Below are positions 1 to 7,037 of a stretch of DNA of 32,768 bases, piece by piece. This DNA is from Candidatus Pacearchaeota archaeon (GTDB lineage: Archaea; Nanobdellota; Nanobdellia; Pacearchaeales; GW2011-AR1): NCBI GenBank assembly GCA_018304105.1, contig JAGVWX010000001.1:1-32768 (forward strand). Direction: 5' to 3'. How positions within the stretch are numbered: position 1 is the first letter of the stretch; each line of letters starts with the position of its first letter. The notes below the pieces were generated by a model. That model was not told the origin of the DNA. It worked only from the letters and a program-made list of their open reading frames with translations, and searched no databases. Position numbers and translations under genes: made by a program.

Positions 1-148
1 CTGGGTTCGCTAAGACCCGCAGGAGGTCTTGGCTAATCCTGTCGGGCGCGTAGCAACGCGTTCGAGGTGCTGAGCTCTTCAGACCGTCGGGCGCGTAGCT
101 GTCAACGCGTCTGAATTACAGAATGCTCATATGTCGGACGCCTAACCG
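1..148. repeat. GC-rich hairpin/direct-repeat region, no gene
   Basis: No convincing coding frame is seen. The stretch is clearly richer in G+C than the genes around it. A 14-nt word, GTCGGGCGCGTAGC, occurs at 41-54 and again at 86-99, followed at once or after 4 nt by AACGCGT (55-61 and 104-110). Each copy can fold as a CGCGT/ACGCG hairpin. Further hairpins are AAGACC/GGTCTT (about 13-30) and CTGA/TCAG (about 70-82). A degenerate third copy, GTCGGACGCC, lies at 133-142. It may be the end of a structured RNA or a hairpin-type intergenic repeat. The window edge cuts it, so its full extent is unknown. Confidence 0.45.
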
Positions 149-466
149 TCATTTCTTTTCAAATTTCCTTACAGCGTCTTCGATAACTCTCAATGGCTCA
201 TCCGGATCAAAATTTATATTCTTCATACTCTTTTCGTATCTCTCCAGATTTTCTAAAAATAATTTTATTTCCTTTTCAGTCGGTCTTTCAGAAAATTCTC
301 CGATTTTCTTGTTTTGCAAAACAAGGCAATTATAAAATTGTTCATACTGATTTCTAATAGGTATCATAAAAATTGGTTTTTTCAGGTAAATTGCTTCAGA
401 CACCACCGAAAATCCCGAGTTTGAAATTATTGCCTTACAATTTCCAAGGTCTTCAGCAAACTTCCA
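149..466 (-). pseudogene. C-terminal part of frameshifted MurG/GT28-like glycosyltransferase
   Basis: This frame continues the glycosyltransferase encoded upstream at 427-1128. Read from about 466 downward it gives a stretch with SNSGFSVVSEAIYLKKPIF, the usual C-terminal nucleotide-sugar binding segment of MurG-like GT-B enzymes (a Gly-rich turn, then a Ser/Glu helix). The N-terminal part leaves this frame near 462-468. Restoring one A in the GGAAG at that site would give an uninterrupted VYGKFAEDL junction. So this is the second half of one gene separated by a one-base loss, either a real pseudogene or an assembly/sequencing error. It ends at a TGA at 149-151, directly beside the GC-rich region at the window edge. 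Confidence 0.75.
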
Positions 467-1128
467 TAAACAACAAAGTTTTCATCAAGTCTATCTAAAA
501 TTTTAAGTATATAATCATGAGACTTTGCTAAATACACGACAATGAAATCTTCCTTTCGCGGCTTCAATTCCCGAATGGATGTCCTTATTACTGGCGAAGT
601 ATATGTGACGCCGCCCTTATTGAAAGTTTTATCAGAAAAAGAGATAGCTATCCGTCTTTGCGCTCGAGGCGTAATGGCCCGAGTAACCGCCTTGGCAATA
701 AGCGCCGAACTTTTTTTCGAGAACGGTTTTTTGACATCTGAGAATACAAAAGTATTCAACGCACTAAACGAAATCAATGGAATATTTTTCAAATATGCCG
801 TTTGGGCAACAATCGGTTCATTATCGCTTATACAAATCTCTGGTTTGAAGTCTTCAATGACTTTTTTGATTTCTCCCATATGCAAAAAATTTTTCGGGAA
901 ATCAAGCATATTAGAATAAATAGTTTTAAGGCGATTGACCTTCCCTTCTTCATACGAAATAAGCAGACCCCTAATAGGATAAACATCAAAATCCTTCAAG
1001 AACGAAATTCCCTTCCCATATGTAAACACCTTAATTGTATGCCCCATCCTTTCTAAAAAGGGTATTACTTCTGAAGCGATTGATGCATGCCCCATTCCTT
1101 CTCCGCAAACGCCATAAAGTATTCGCAT
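427..1128 (-). CDS. MurG/GT28-like glycosyltransferase, N-terminal part, frameshifted
   Basis: The product resembles GT-B glycosyltransferases of the MurG/GT28-like type found in archaea, which move a sugar from a nucleotide donor to a lipid or glycan acceptor at the cytoplasmic face. The N-terminal Gly-rich acceptor-domain loop GVCGEGMGHAS is visible just after MRILY. The ATG at 1128 is preferred over an in-frame TTG at 1146, because a TTTAAA box at 1152-1157 sits about 26 nt upstream, as expected for a leaderless archaeal start. The reading frame breaks near 465: the last ten or so codons (after VVYGS) do not fit the family, and the expected C-terminal domain continues in another frame down to 149. 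Function is inferred from fold-level resemblance only. Confidence 0.72.
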   Translation of the reverse strand: MRILYGVCGEGMGHASIASEVIPFLERMGHTIKVFTYGKGISFLKDFDVYPIRGLLISYEEGKVNRLKTIYSNMLDFPKNFLHMGEIKKVIEDFKPEICISDNEPIVAQTAYLKNIPLISFSALNTFVFSDVKKPFSKKSSALIAKAVTRAITPRAQRRIAISFSDKTFNKGGVTYTSPVIRTSIRELKPRKEDFIVVYLAKSHDYILKILDRLDENFVVYGSLLKTLEIVRQ

Positions 1129-1151
1129 ATATTTTAGATGAAACAATAAGG

Positions 1152-1157
1152 TTTAAA
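1152..1157 (-). promoter_or_regulatory. TATA-like box for the glycosyltransferase at 1128
   Basis: TTTAAA lies 24-29 nt upstream of the ATG at 1128 on the minus strand. This spacing fits an archaeal leaderless promoter and supports that start over the TTG at 1146. Confidence 0.5.
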
Positions 1158-1185
1158 ACTTGTCTATTGTAGTTTTTCTGAACAT

Positions 1186-1210
1186 GCGCTGGTAGTACAG
1201 TGGTTAGTAC
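1186..1210 (+). other. tRNA 5'-fragment (positions 1-25), probable remnant
   Basis: The 25 nt read as acceptor strand GCGCTGG, linker TA, D-stem GTAC, an 8-nt D-loop AGTGGTTA, and D-stem GTAC. This matches tRNA positions 1-25 exactly and then stops: the next bases (CAACAAAGG) do not form an anticodon arm. It resembles the 5' part of the intact tRNA-Gly at 2078-2149 but differs at many positions. Its acceptor strand pairs imperfectly with that gene's 3' strand (a T-C mismatch at 5-68 and a G-T wobble at 7-66). It lies directly upstream of the endonuclease gene and is probably a displaced half left by an insertion. Confidence 0.6.
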
Positions 1211-1220
1211 CAACAAAGGT

Positions 1221-1227
1221 TTTATAT
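1221..1227 (+). promoter_or_regulatory. TATA-like box of the LAGLIDADG gene
   Basis: TTTATAT is centred about 26 nt before the ATG at 1250. It also overlaps the alternative ATG at 1226, which makes 1250 the more likely start. Confidence 0.5.
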
Positions 1228-1249
1228 GTTTAATTTGGCATCAATAGAC

Positions 1250-2101
1250 ATGGTCAGTTTTATTAGACTAAAAGATGAAGACAGAAAGAGTATGTTCAGT
1301 TCAATTAAGAAGAATCTGGGCACTTCTTGGGAAGAAGTTTACCCAAGATTTAACACTAGCAGAACAATGTTCTTTAATTATATGTCTGGAAGATATGACA
1401 TACCAAAGGAAACATTTATTGCCTTAACAAAAATTGCCCAATCTAAGATTACTAACCTTGAAGAAGTTCAGAAGACCAAACATTTAGAAAAAGAAATTCT
1501 AAAACCACAAATGAGCAATTCTCTCGCAGAAATTTTTGGAGTTTTGAATGGAGATGGTCACATAAATAAATTAAATCATGAAATTTGTGTTGTTGGAAGC
1601 GTTTTGGAAAGGGATTATTTTGATTATTTAAAACATCTTTTCGAAGGTAGCCTCCATTTATCATTTTCAATTCAACCACAAAACACAAAATTAAAATTAA
1701 GGGCATACTCAAAACAGTTGGCAGACATTCTTCATGAGGATTTCGGGCTGCCCAAGGGAAACAAGCTTGGAAAATTGAATGTTCCAAAACAGGTCTTACT
1801 TAAAAAAGCGTTGCTCAAATCTTACGTTCGAGGACTTTTTGATACAGACGGAAGCGTTTATCTTAGAAGAAATAAAGACCAAGTGGTAAATATTTCAAGT
1901 GCAGATAAAATGTATTTAATGCAAATAAAAGAAGCTTTAAATTCGTTGGGGGTTAATTCTTCCATTAGCAAGAAGAACATCTATGTGTATAAAAAACAAG
2001 ATGTAGATAAATTCTTTAAAATAATCAAGCCAGCAAATTCTAAACACTTAAAAAGGTATGAGAAATTTAATACACTTGCGCGGATGGTCTATCGGTTATG
2101 A
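1250..2101 (+). CDS. LAGLIDADG homing endonuclease with N-terminal HTH-like domain
   Basis: A 283-residue protein with two LAGLIDADG-type motifs, EIFGVLNGDGHI (about residues 94-105, acidic D102) and YVRGLFDTDGSV (about 192-203, acidic D200). This is the two-repeat form that can act as a monomer to cut a long DNA target. The first 70 residues look like a small helix-turn-helix region (TSWEEVYPRFNTSRTMF). The start at 1250 is preferred because of the TATA-like box at 1221-1227; an in-frame ATG at 1226 would add eight residues. The gene lies between a tRNA 5' fragment (1186-1210) and an intact tRNA-Gly, and its last codons, LARMVYRL and TGA, run into the first 24 nt of the tRNA. Both catalytic acidic residues are kept, so it may be active. 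The target is inferred to be a tRNA-Gly gene. Confidence 0.88.
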   Translation: MVSFIRLKDEDRKSMFSSIKKNLGTSWEEVYPRFNTSRTMFFNYMSGRYDIPKETFIALTKIAQSKITNLEEVQKTKHLEKEILKPQMSNSLAEIFGVLNGDGHINKLNHEICVVGSVLERDYFDYLKHLFEGSLHLSFSIQPQNTKLKLRAYSKQLADILHEDFGLPKGNKLGKLNVPKQVLLKKALLKSYVRGLFDTDGSVYLRRNKDQVVNISSADKMYLMQIKEALNSLGVNSSISKKNIYVYKKQDVDKFFKIIKPANSKHLKRYEKFNTLARMVYRL

Positions 2102-2149
2102 TTTCTGCCTTCCAAGCAGATGAGCCGGGTTCGACTCCCGGTCCGCGCA
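2078..2149 (+). tRNA. tRNA-Gly (anticodon UCC)
   Basis: The 72 nt fold as a complete cloverleaf. The acceptor stem is GCGCGGA/TCCGCGC with seven perfect pairs and discriminator A. The anticodon stem is TCTGC/GCAGA around the loop CTTCCAA, with anticodon TCC at 2111-2113. The T-arm is CCGGG/CCCGG with loop TTCGACT. No CCA is encoded. The D-stem is weak (G10-U25 wobble and a U13-U22 mismatch). No intron is needed to form it. The first 24 nt are also the 3' end of the LAGLIDADG ORF, so the tRNA must be released from any read-through transcript by normal 5' processing or have its own promoter inside that ORF. Confidence 0.93.
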
Positions 2150-2150
2150 T

Positions 2151-2250
2151 TTACCGAATCAAAGATTCAATGCGGCAGGGCTTGCCCTCGTTTGACCAAG
2201 ATTGGGCGAACGAGCGAGGATTCTATCTGAGCCGGCCTGCGCATTTTGCA
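2151..2250. other. GC-rich structured intergenic region, possible ncRNA
   Basis: Between tRNA-Gly and secF is a GC-rich patch in an AT-rich context. TGCG (2171-2174) plus CAGG (2176-2179) pair with CCTG (2236-2239) plus CGCA (2240-2243), leaving one bulged G. Inside, CTCGTT (2187-2192) pairs with AACGAG (2209-2214). A small GAATC/GATTC hairpin lies at 2156-2168. No open frame or T-arm is seen. It may be a small structured RNA, a tRNA 3' trailer element, or a hairpin-type repeat. Strand is uncertain. Confidence 0.4.
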
Positions 2251-2284
2251 TAACCCTTAAAAACCCTTAGTTTCTAACCTCTTG

Positions 2285-3154
2285 ATGACAAATTGGTATG
2301 ATAAAAATTACAAGAAGATACTCATCTTACCAGTAGCCCTTTTAATCGTCTGTTTAGTTTATTTGTTTTTCTTTTATAACTCTCACGGAGATATTATTTA
2401 TAGGGACATCGGATTATCTGGCGGAACCACTATCACTCTTCAAGGAGACTACGACCAAGGGAAATTAGAAAGCAGTTTAAATTTGCAATTAGATGACGTT
2501 CAGGTAAGGTCAATAGGCGACCTTTCAACAGGGAAGCAGTTAGCTTTAATTATCAGCTCTTCTGCCCAGCCAGATGTTTTAACAGAAGCCATTGAAAATG
2601 ATTTAAACATCAAATTAACTGCGGAAAACTCCAATGTCGAATTTAGTGGACCGTCTCTAGGCGGAAACTTTTATAGGCAACTAATTATCTCTCTGATAAT
2701 TTCATTCTTCCTGATGTCCCTGGTAATCTTTCTCTTATTCAGAACTTTTGTACCATCTATCGCGGTCATATTCGCAGCCTTCGCAGACATAATAATACCT
2801 CTTGCATTACTAGACTTTCTTGGAATGAAAATATCTGCAGCAGGCATCGCCGCTTTCTTGATGTTGATTGGTTATTCTGTCGATACAGACATCCTTCTTA
2901 CAACCCGCGTCTTAAAGAAAAGAGAAGGAACAGTTAATCATAGGATTTACAGCTCTTTCAAAACAGGCATTTTCATGACGTCAACCGCTTTGCTTGCAGT
3001 TCTCCCGGCATTCTTCATCGTAACCGGCTTGCCAGATTCTTTCAGGCAAATCTTTCTTATTTTAGCTCTCGGCCTTTCAGCAGACATAATAAACACATGG
3101 CTGACAAACGCGAGCATAATTAAATGGTACACCGACGCAAAAAAACTAAAATAA
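2285..3154 (+). CDS. secF: Protein translocase subunit SecF
   Basis: SecF is a membrane partner of the Sec translocon and, with SecD, helps secretion using the ion gradient. The 289-residue product has one N-terminal membrane segment (about residues 13-30), an extracytoplasmic P4 domain beginning with RDIGLSGGTTITL, and then five membrane segments. The signature region IAAFLMLIGYSVDTDILLTTR and the amphipathic stretch before TSTALLAVLPAF are typical of the family. The ATG at 2285 is preferred to the TTG one codon earlier. secD starts one nucleotide after the stop, so the two are co-transcribed. The order secF-secD and the lack of a nearby YajC fit archaea. Confidence 0.95.
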   Translation: MTNWYDKNYKKILILPVALLIVCLVYLFFFYNSHGDIIYRDIGLSGGTTITLQGDYDQGKLESSLNLQLDDVQVRSIGDLSTGKQLALIISSSAQPDVLTEAIENDLNIKLTAENSNVEFSGPSLGGNFYRQLIISLIISFFLMSLVIFLLFRTFVPSIAVIFAAFADIIIPLALLDFLGMKISAAGIAAFLMLIGYSVDTDILLTTRVLKKREGTVNHRIYSSFKTGIFMTSTALLAVLPAFFIVTGLPDSFRQIFLILALGLSADIINTWLTNASIIKWYTDAKKLK

Positions 3155-3155
3155 A

Positions 3156-4682
3156 ATGGCAAAATTAACTTTCAGAATCTGGGTGCTGATAATCGCGCTT
3201 TTTCTAGCCGCGCTTATGATATTCAACTGGAATACTATGTTTGCTTCTGGCATAGAAGTTAAAAGCGTCGAGAAAGATTCAACCTCTTATCTGAAGGGAA
3301 TTCGCTCAGGAATGATAATCCAGGAAATAAATTCCAAGGCGATAGAAAACAAGGAAGATTACATTTCTGCAATTTCCGAAGCTTTCAACTCCGGAAACGA
3401 AACAAAGATTTCGATAAAGACAGACAAAGATACATTCGTCTTCTTAGCAAACAATCTTACTGAAATCACCATCCAGCCGCTAACAAAAACAAAAATAAAA
3501 ACTGGCTTGGACTTAAGCGGAGGAACTCGCGCAATCATTCGCCCGGAGAATTTTACCGCAACACAGGCTCAAATTGACGACCTTGTATCAATAACAGATC
3601 AAAGGCTCAACGCATTCGGTTTGAATGACGTCACCGTTCGTTCTGCGCGGGATTTGGGAGGAGACAATTTTATGATTGTAGAAATAGCCGGCGCAACTTC
3701 ATCCGATATTAAAACTCTTTTAGGCGAACAGGGCAAGTTCGAGGCGAAAATCGCGAACGTCACTGTATTCGAAGGAGAAGATAGAGACATCAGTGATGTT
3801 TGCCGGAATGACGCGAAATGCTCTGGAGTAAAAGAATGTTTCCAAAGCCAAAGCAGTTATGTTTGCAATTTTGCATTTGCCGTATATCTTAAAGAAGAGG
3901 CTGCTCAAAAACACGCGGAAGTAACCAAAGGGCTCTCTTTAGATGAAACTGGAAAATACCTGAACGAAAGCATTTATTTTTTTGTTGACAATAACGAAGT
4001 CAGTTCCCTCCTGATAGGAAGCAGCTTGCGTGGTCAGGCAGCCACTGAAATTTTAATAGAAGGTTCTGGCACTGGAATAACGAGGGAAGAGGCAATTAAG
4101 GCTGCCCGGGAAGACATGAATCGTTTGCAGACAATTCTCCTCACAGGGAGCCTTCCTTACAAGTTGGAAATCGTGAAGCTGGATACAATCTCCCCGACTC
4201 TCGGCCAGCAGTTTGAAAAAAATATAATCTTCTTGGGCATAATAGTCTTTATCATAATCTCGTTAGCTTTATTCGTGAAATATCGAAAGATAAAAATTAC
4301 TTTAGCAGTTATATTGACTATGTTTTCCGAAGCTACTCTCACTCTGGCAATTGCTTCATTCATAAAATGGAATCTTGACGCTTCAGCAATCGCTGGAATT
4401 ATCGCAGGACTAGGCACCGGAGTTAACGACCAAATCTTAATCATAGATGAAACTCTCTCCAGAGAGCAAACTAGCGAAAGCATAAAACAAAAAGTAAAAA
4501 GAGCATTTTTCATAATTGTTGGAGCCTTTCTTACCATTATCGCGGCAATGCTTCCGCTCTTCTGGGCTGGCGCTGGAATGTTAAGGGGATTTGCCCTGAC
4601 GACAATTATAGGAGTTACCGTCGGAATCCTAATAACCCGTCCCGCTTTCGCAGACATAGTAAAAAAAATAGCTGGTCAATAA
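3156..4682 (+). CDS. secD: Protein-export membrane protein SecD with PDZ-like insert
   Basis: SecD is the larger RND-type subunit that works with SecF at the Sec translocon. The 508-residue product has a first membrane segment (about 10-30), a PDZ-like segment (about 31-100; SYLKGIRSGMIIQEINSK), the P1 region starting at GLDLSGGTRAIIRP (about 117), and five C-terminal membrane segments from about 355. The conserved SecD feature AGIIAGLGTGVNDQILIIDE is present near 410-430. A loop with four cysteines (C216, C222, C228, C237) interrupts the extracytoplasmic domain and could hold two disulfides. The PDZ-like part and the Cys loop are additions to the core family. It lies between secF (1 nt upstream) and a YdjM-like gene (1 nt downstream), so the three probably form one transcript. 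Confidence 0.94.
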   Translation: MAKLTFRIWVLIIALFLAALMIFNWNTMFASGIEVKSVEKDSTSYLKGIRSGMIIQEINSKAIENKEDYISAISEAFNSGNETKISIKTDKDTFVFLANNLTEITIQPLTKTKIKTGLDLSGGTRAIIRPENFTATQAQIDDLVSITDQRLNAFGLNDVTVRSARDLGGDNFMIVEIAGATSSDIKTLLGEQGKFEAKIANVTVFEGEDRDISDVCRNDAKCSGVKECFQSQSSYVCNFAFAVYLKEEAAQKHAEVTKGLSLDETGKYLNESIYFFVDNNEVSSLLIGSSLRGQAATEILIEGSGTGITREEAIKAAREDMNRLQTILLTGSLPYKLEIVKLDTISPTLGQQFEKNIIFLGIIVFIIISLALFVKYRKIKITLAVILTMFSEATLTLAIASFIKWNLDASAIAGIIAGLGTGVNDQILIIDETLSREQTSESIKQKVKRAFFIIVGAFLTIIAAMLPLFWAGAGMLRGFALTTIIGVTVGILITRPAFADIVKKIAGQ

Positions 4683-4683
4683 A

Positions 4684-5178
4684 ATGTTACCCAAATGGCA
4701 CATTCTTTTTGGCGCAATCTTCACAACCCTAATCTGGTTTTTCATTCCCAGCATGCCCATTATTTATCTAACTTCGATTTTTCTAGCTTCTTTTCTTATA
4801 GACTTCGACCATTACGCTAATGCCCTTATGAAAAATAAAAGCCCAAGCTTAAGAAAGGCATTTGAATATCATGATAAAAAGCGAGAAGAGGAACTAAAAG
4901 AGATATCAAAAGGAATTCGCAGAAAGGGAGATTTTCATCTCTTCCACACAATTGAATTTCACGCAGTCATCGGTTTACTCGGGCTTATTTGGTCCGGGTT
5001 CTTTTTCATTTTTGTGGGAATGCTCTTCCACTCCTTGTTAGACGTTTCTTCACTTTTATTCGCGGGAGTTTTTCACAGAAGAGAGTTCTTTTTCTTTAGC
5101 TGGGCAAAGAAAAGTTTAAACAAAACTCACAACTCCTTTGGCCAAGAGAAAAAAAGCCGGAATCCACAAAAGTATTGA
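4684..5178 (+). CDS. YdjM/DUF457-like membrane-bound metal-dependent hydrolase
   Basis: A 164-residue membrane protein resembling the YdjM family of putative metal-dependent hydrolases. Visible features are an N-terminal His (PKWHILFG), a SFLIDFDHYANAL motif near residues 36-48, and a later His pair (DFHLFHTIEFHAV, about 83-95, and FHSLLDVSSL, about 118-128). About three or four hydrophobic segments are seen. Acidic and His residues facing the membrane are typical of the family, whose substrate is not established. It begins one nucleotide after secD and is probably the last gene of that operon. Its last 63 bp overlap, on the opposite strand, the end of the gene at 5116-5430. Confidence 0.7.
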   Translation: MLPKWHILFGAIFTTLIWFFIPSMPIIYLTSIFLASFLIDFDHYANALMKNKSPSLRKAFEYHDKKREEELKEISKGIRRKGDFHLFHTIEFHAVIGLLGLIWSGFFFIFVGMLFHSLLDVSSLLFAGVFHRREFFFFSWAKKSLNKTHNSFGQEKKSRNPQKY

Positions 5179-5430
5179 TGGAAGATTAAAAGGGATTGAT
5201 AAAAAAAGCAAAACTGCAGCGATAAAATCAACCCCGCTAAGAACATCTCCCATTAAAATGAACAAGCTCTTCAAGAACAAAAGCCCTGCGCAAAAAACAA
5301 GGTATTGAGGCAATACGTTGATTCCAAAAATCAACATGAGGAAAGCCGCCGCTGACGCAAGGTCAATTCCGCCTAGAATTTTTACTAACATGAACAAACA
5401 CAAAAAGACAAGATTAATAAGGTTTTTCAT
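5116..5430 (-). CDS. Small four-helix membrane protein, unknown function
   Basis: A 104-residue hydrophobic protein with about four predicted membrane segments (roughly residues 4-20, 24-42, 46-63 and 67-100) and almost no soluble part. No known family motif is recognised. It starts with ATG at 5430 and overlaps the 3' end of the YdjM-like gene by 63 bp in convergent orientation, an unusually long overlap. Hydrophobic composition along the whole length and a normal ATG start argue that it is real. No clear TATA box is seen at the expected distance. The flippase at 5484 is divergent from it across a 53-nt gap. Confidence 0.6.
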   Translation of the reverse strand: MKNLINLVFLCLFMLVKILGGIDLASAAAFLMLIFGINVLPQYLVFCAGLLFLKSLFILMGDVLSGVDFIAAVLLFLSIPFNLPSILLWIPAFFLLAKGVVSFV

Positions 5431-5483
5431 TCATATGCTCTTTTCAGATAGGCTCCTGAAACCCGTATAGGCAGATTAATGAA

Positions 5484-7037
5484 ATGAAAAACAAAACAGA
5501 ACTCAAAACAAATAAAAATCTTAAATTAATTGCCAAATCTTCCGGAGTAGTTTTTATAGGATTATTTTTATCAAAGGTGTTCACATATCTCTATAGGATT
5601 ATAATTGCCAGAAATTTTGGCTCAGAAGTTTACGGCCTTTTTTCATTAGCTTTTACGATTAGCAGTATTTTTGTTGCAATTGCGTTGCTCGGTTTTGCCG
5701 ATGGTCTGGTAAGATATATCGCCTTATACCGTGGAAAAAATGAAAATGAAAAAATCAAGTATGTGTTCAGGTTTGTTCTTTCAATTAGCCTAATCGCTGG
5801 TTTCTTCCTTAGCCTTATTCTTTTTCTTGGTTCGGATTTTATCTCCGTTAACATATTTCATAATTCCGAGTTGGCAATTTTCTTGAAAATATTCAGCGCA
5901 GCCGTCTTTTTGATGGTCGTTTTCGGAGTGTTCTTTTCAGTATTGCGGGCATTTGAAAAAATATTTTGGTACTCTCTTATCACCAATATTTCCCAAAACT
6001 TCTTGAAAATACTCTTCTTATTGCTCCTGATATTTATTGGACTGAACTCTAACGCTGTAAGTCTCTCTTATGTATTAAGTATCCTCGGAGCATTAATCTT
6101 TTCGTATATCATATGTAAATATCAGATACCTTGGATTTTTAAAAAGTCTACTCTTGTCAAGGGAAAGAAAAACGAAATAAGGGGAGAACTTATGAAATAT
6201 TCTTTACCTATTATGTTTTTGGGAATCTTTTCTTTTCTATTCAACAATTTGGATTCACTCGCTTTAGGGTTTTTCAAAAACGCTTCTGAAGTCGGGATAT
6301 ATAACACGGCAATAATTATCGTTTCAATGGTGTGGTTCACCCAAGAATTGTTTATGCAGCTATTTCTGCCCCTCGTAACAAAAGAATTTTCACGGGGCAA
6401 TCTTGTATTAGTAAAAGAAATAAGCAAACAAGTCGGAAAATGGATATTTGCAATTAATCTGCCCATAAGCATAATAGTTATACTCTTTCCCAATGCAGTC
6501 ATAAACATTCTATTTGGCAGCCAGTTTATAGCCGCAGGCAATGCCTTAAGAATATTGGGAATTGGGCAGCTTATCTTCAGTTTGGGCAGCCTTTCAACAA
6601 ATTTAATTTTAATAACCGGAAGATCCAAATTGGTTTTAATCAATCTCATAGCAATCGCCCTCGTCAATTTTATTTTGGAGATAATTTTGGTGCCGGGATA
6701 TGGGCTTATCGGGGCGGCTCTTGCCGCGACAATTTCAATGTCCCTCTTAAGTTTGATTTTATTAATAGAAGTCAAATATCTTCTTTCTATGACTCCCCTT
6801 AGAAGAAAAATGGGGCAGATGCTTCTAGTTTCTATAATTCCCGCCCTGGGTCTTTTTTATCTAAGGAAAATAATAATTCTTACCCCCCTAAATATGGGCT
6901 TGTTGGTATTGATGTTTTTCTTGGTTTATTTCATTCTTCTATTCTTGACCAGATGTTTTGATAAAAATGATCTTTTAATAATAAAGGGTATTAAGAAAAG
7001 AATAATCAATTTATCGCATTCTCAACTTTCTGACTAA
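5484..7037 (+). CDS. Wzx-like oligosaccharide flippase (MATE/MOP superfamily)
   Basis: A 517-residue membrane protein with about 12-14 hydrophobic segments, starting with the typical SSGVVFIGLFLSKVFTYLYR segment and continuing with ARNFGSEVYGLFSLA. These are the hallmark N-terminal features of polysaccharide flippases (Polysacc_synt family). It should move lipid-linked oligosaccharides from the cytoplasmic to the outer face of the membrane, feeding surface polymer or protein glycosylation. The C-terminal part (PGYGLIGAALAATISMSLLS) is also typical. Its last 27 bp overlap the convergent GT2 gene at 7011-7811. It is the only flippase in the window and so is the probable exporter for the glycan built by the surrounding glycosyltransferases. 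Confidence 0.9.
   Translation: MKNKTELKTNKNLKLIAKSSGVVFIGLFLSKVFTYLYRIIIARNFGSEVYGLFSLAFTISSIFVAIALLGFADGLVRYIALYRGKNENEKIKYVFRFVLSISLIAGFFLSLILFLGSDFISVNIFHNSELAIFLKIFSAAVFLMVVFGVFFSVLRAFEKIFWYSLITNISQNFLKILFLLLLIFIGLNSNAVSLSYVLSILGALIFSYIICKYQIPWIFKKSTLVKGKKNEIRGELMKYSLPIMFLGIFSFLFNNLDSLALGFFKNASEVGIYNTAIIIVSMVWFTQELFMQLFLPLVTKEFSRGNLVLVKEISKQVGKWIFAINLPISIIVILFPNAVINILFGSQFIAAGNALRILGIGQLIFSLGSLSTNLILITGRSKLVLINLIAIALVNFILEIILVPGYGLIGAALAATISMSLLSLILLIEVKYLLSMTPLRRKMGQMLLVSIIPALGLFYLRKIIILTPLNMGLLVLMFFLVYFILLFLTRCFDKNDLLIIKGIKKRIINLSHSQLSD

Noticed and set aside
41-110. Repeat pair at the left edge as a CRISPR array
   Set aside because: Only two good copies, each a hairpin with internal loop changes, and no regular unique spacers or cas genes.
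123-335. Plus-strand ORF of 70 codons
   Set aside because: It lies opposite the clear C-terminal frame of the glycosyltransferase and has no family features.
542-919. Plus-strand ORF of 125 codons
   Set aside because: Shadow of the minus-strand glycosyltransferase gene.
1186-2149. A split or long-intron tRNA using 1186-1210 as 5' exon
   Set aside because: The tRNA at 2078-2149 folds completely by itself, and the fragment's acceptor strand pairs less well with its 3' end.
2171-2243. GC-rich hairpin region as a second tRNA
   Set aside because: No T-arm with TTCGANT loop and no anticodon arm can be formed.
4157-4657. Minus-strand ORF of 166 codons inside secD
   Set aside because: Antisense shadow of conserved SecD membrane segments.
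6122-6775. Minus-strand ORF of 217 codons inside the flippase
   Set aside because: Shadow frame with biased composition; the plus-strand flippase is clear.
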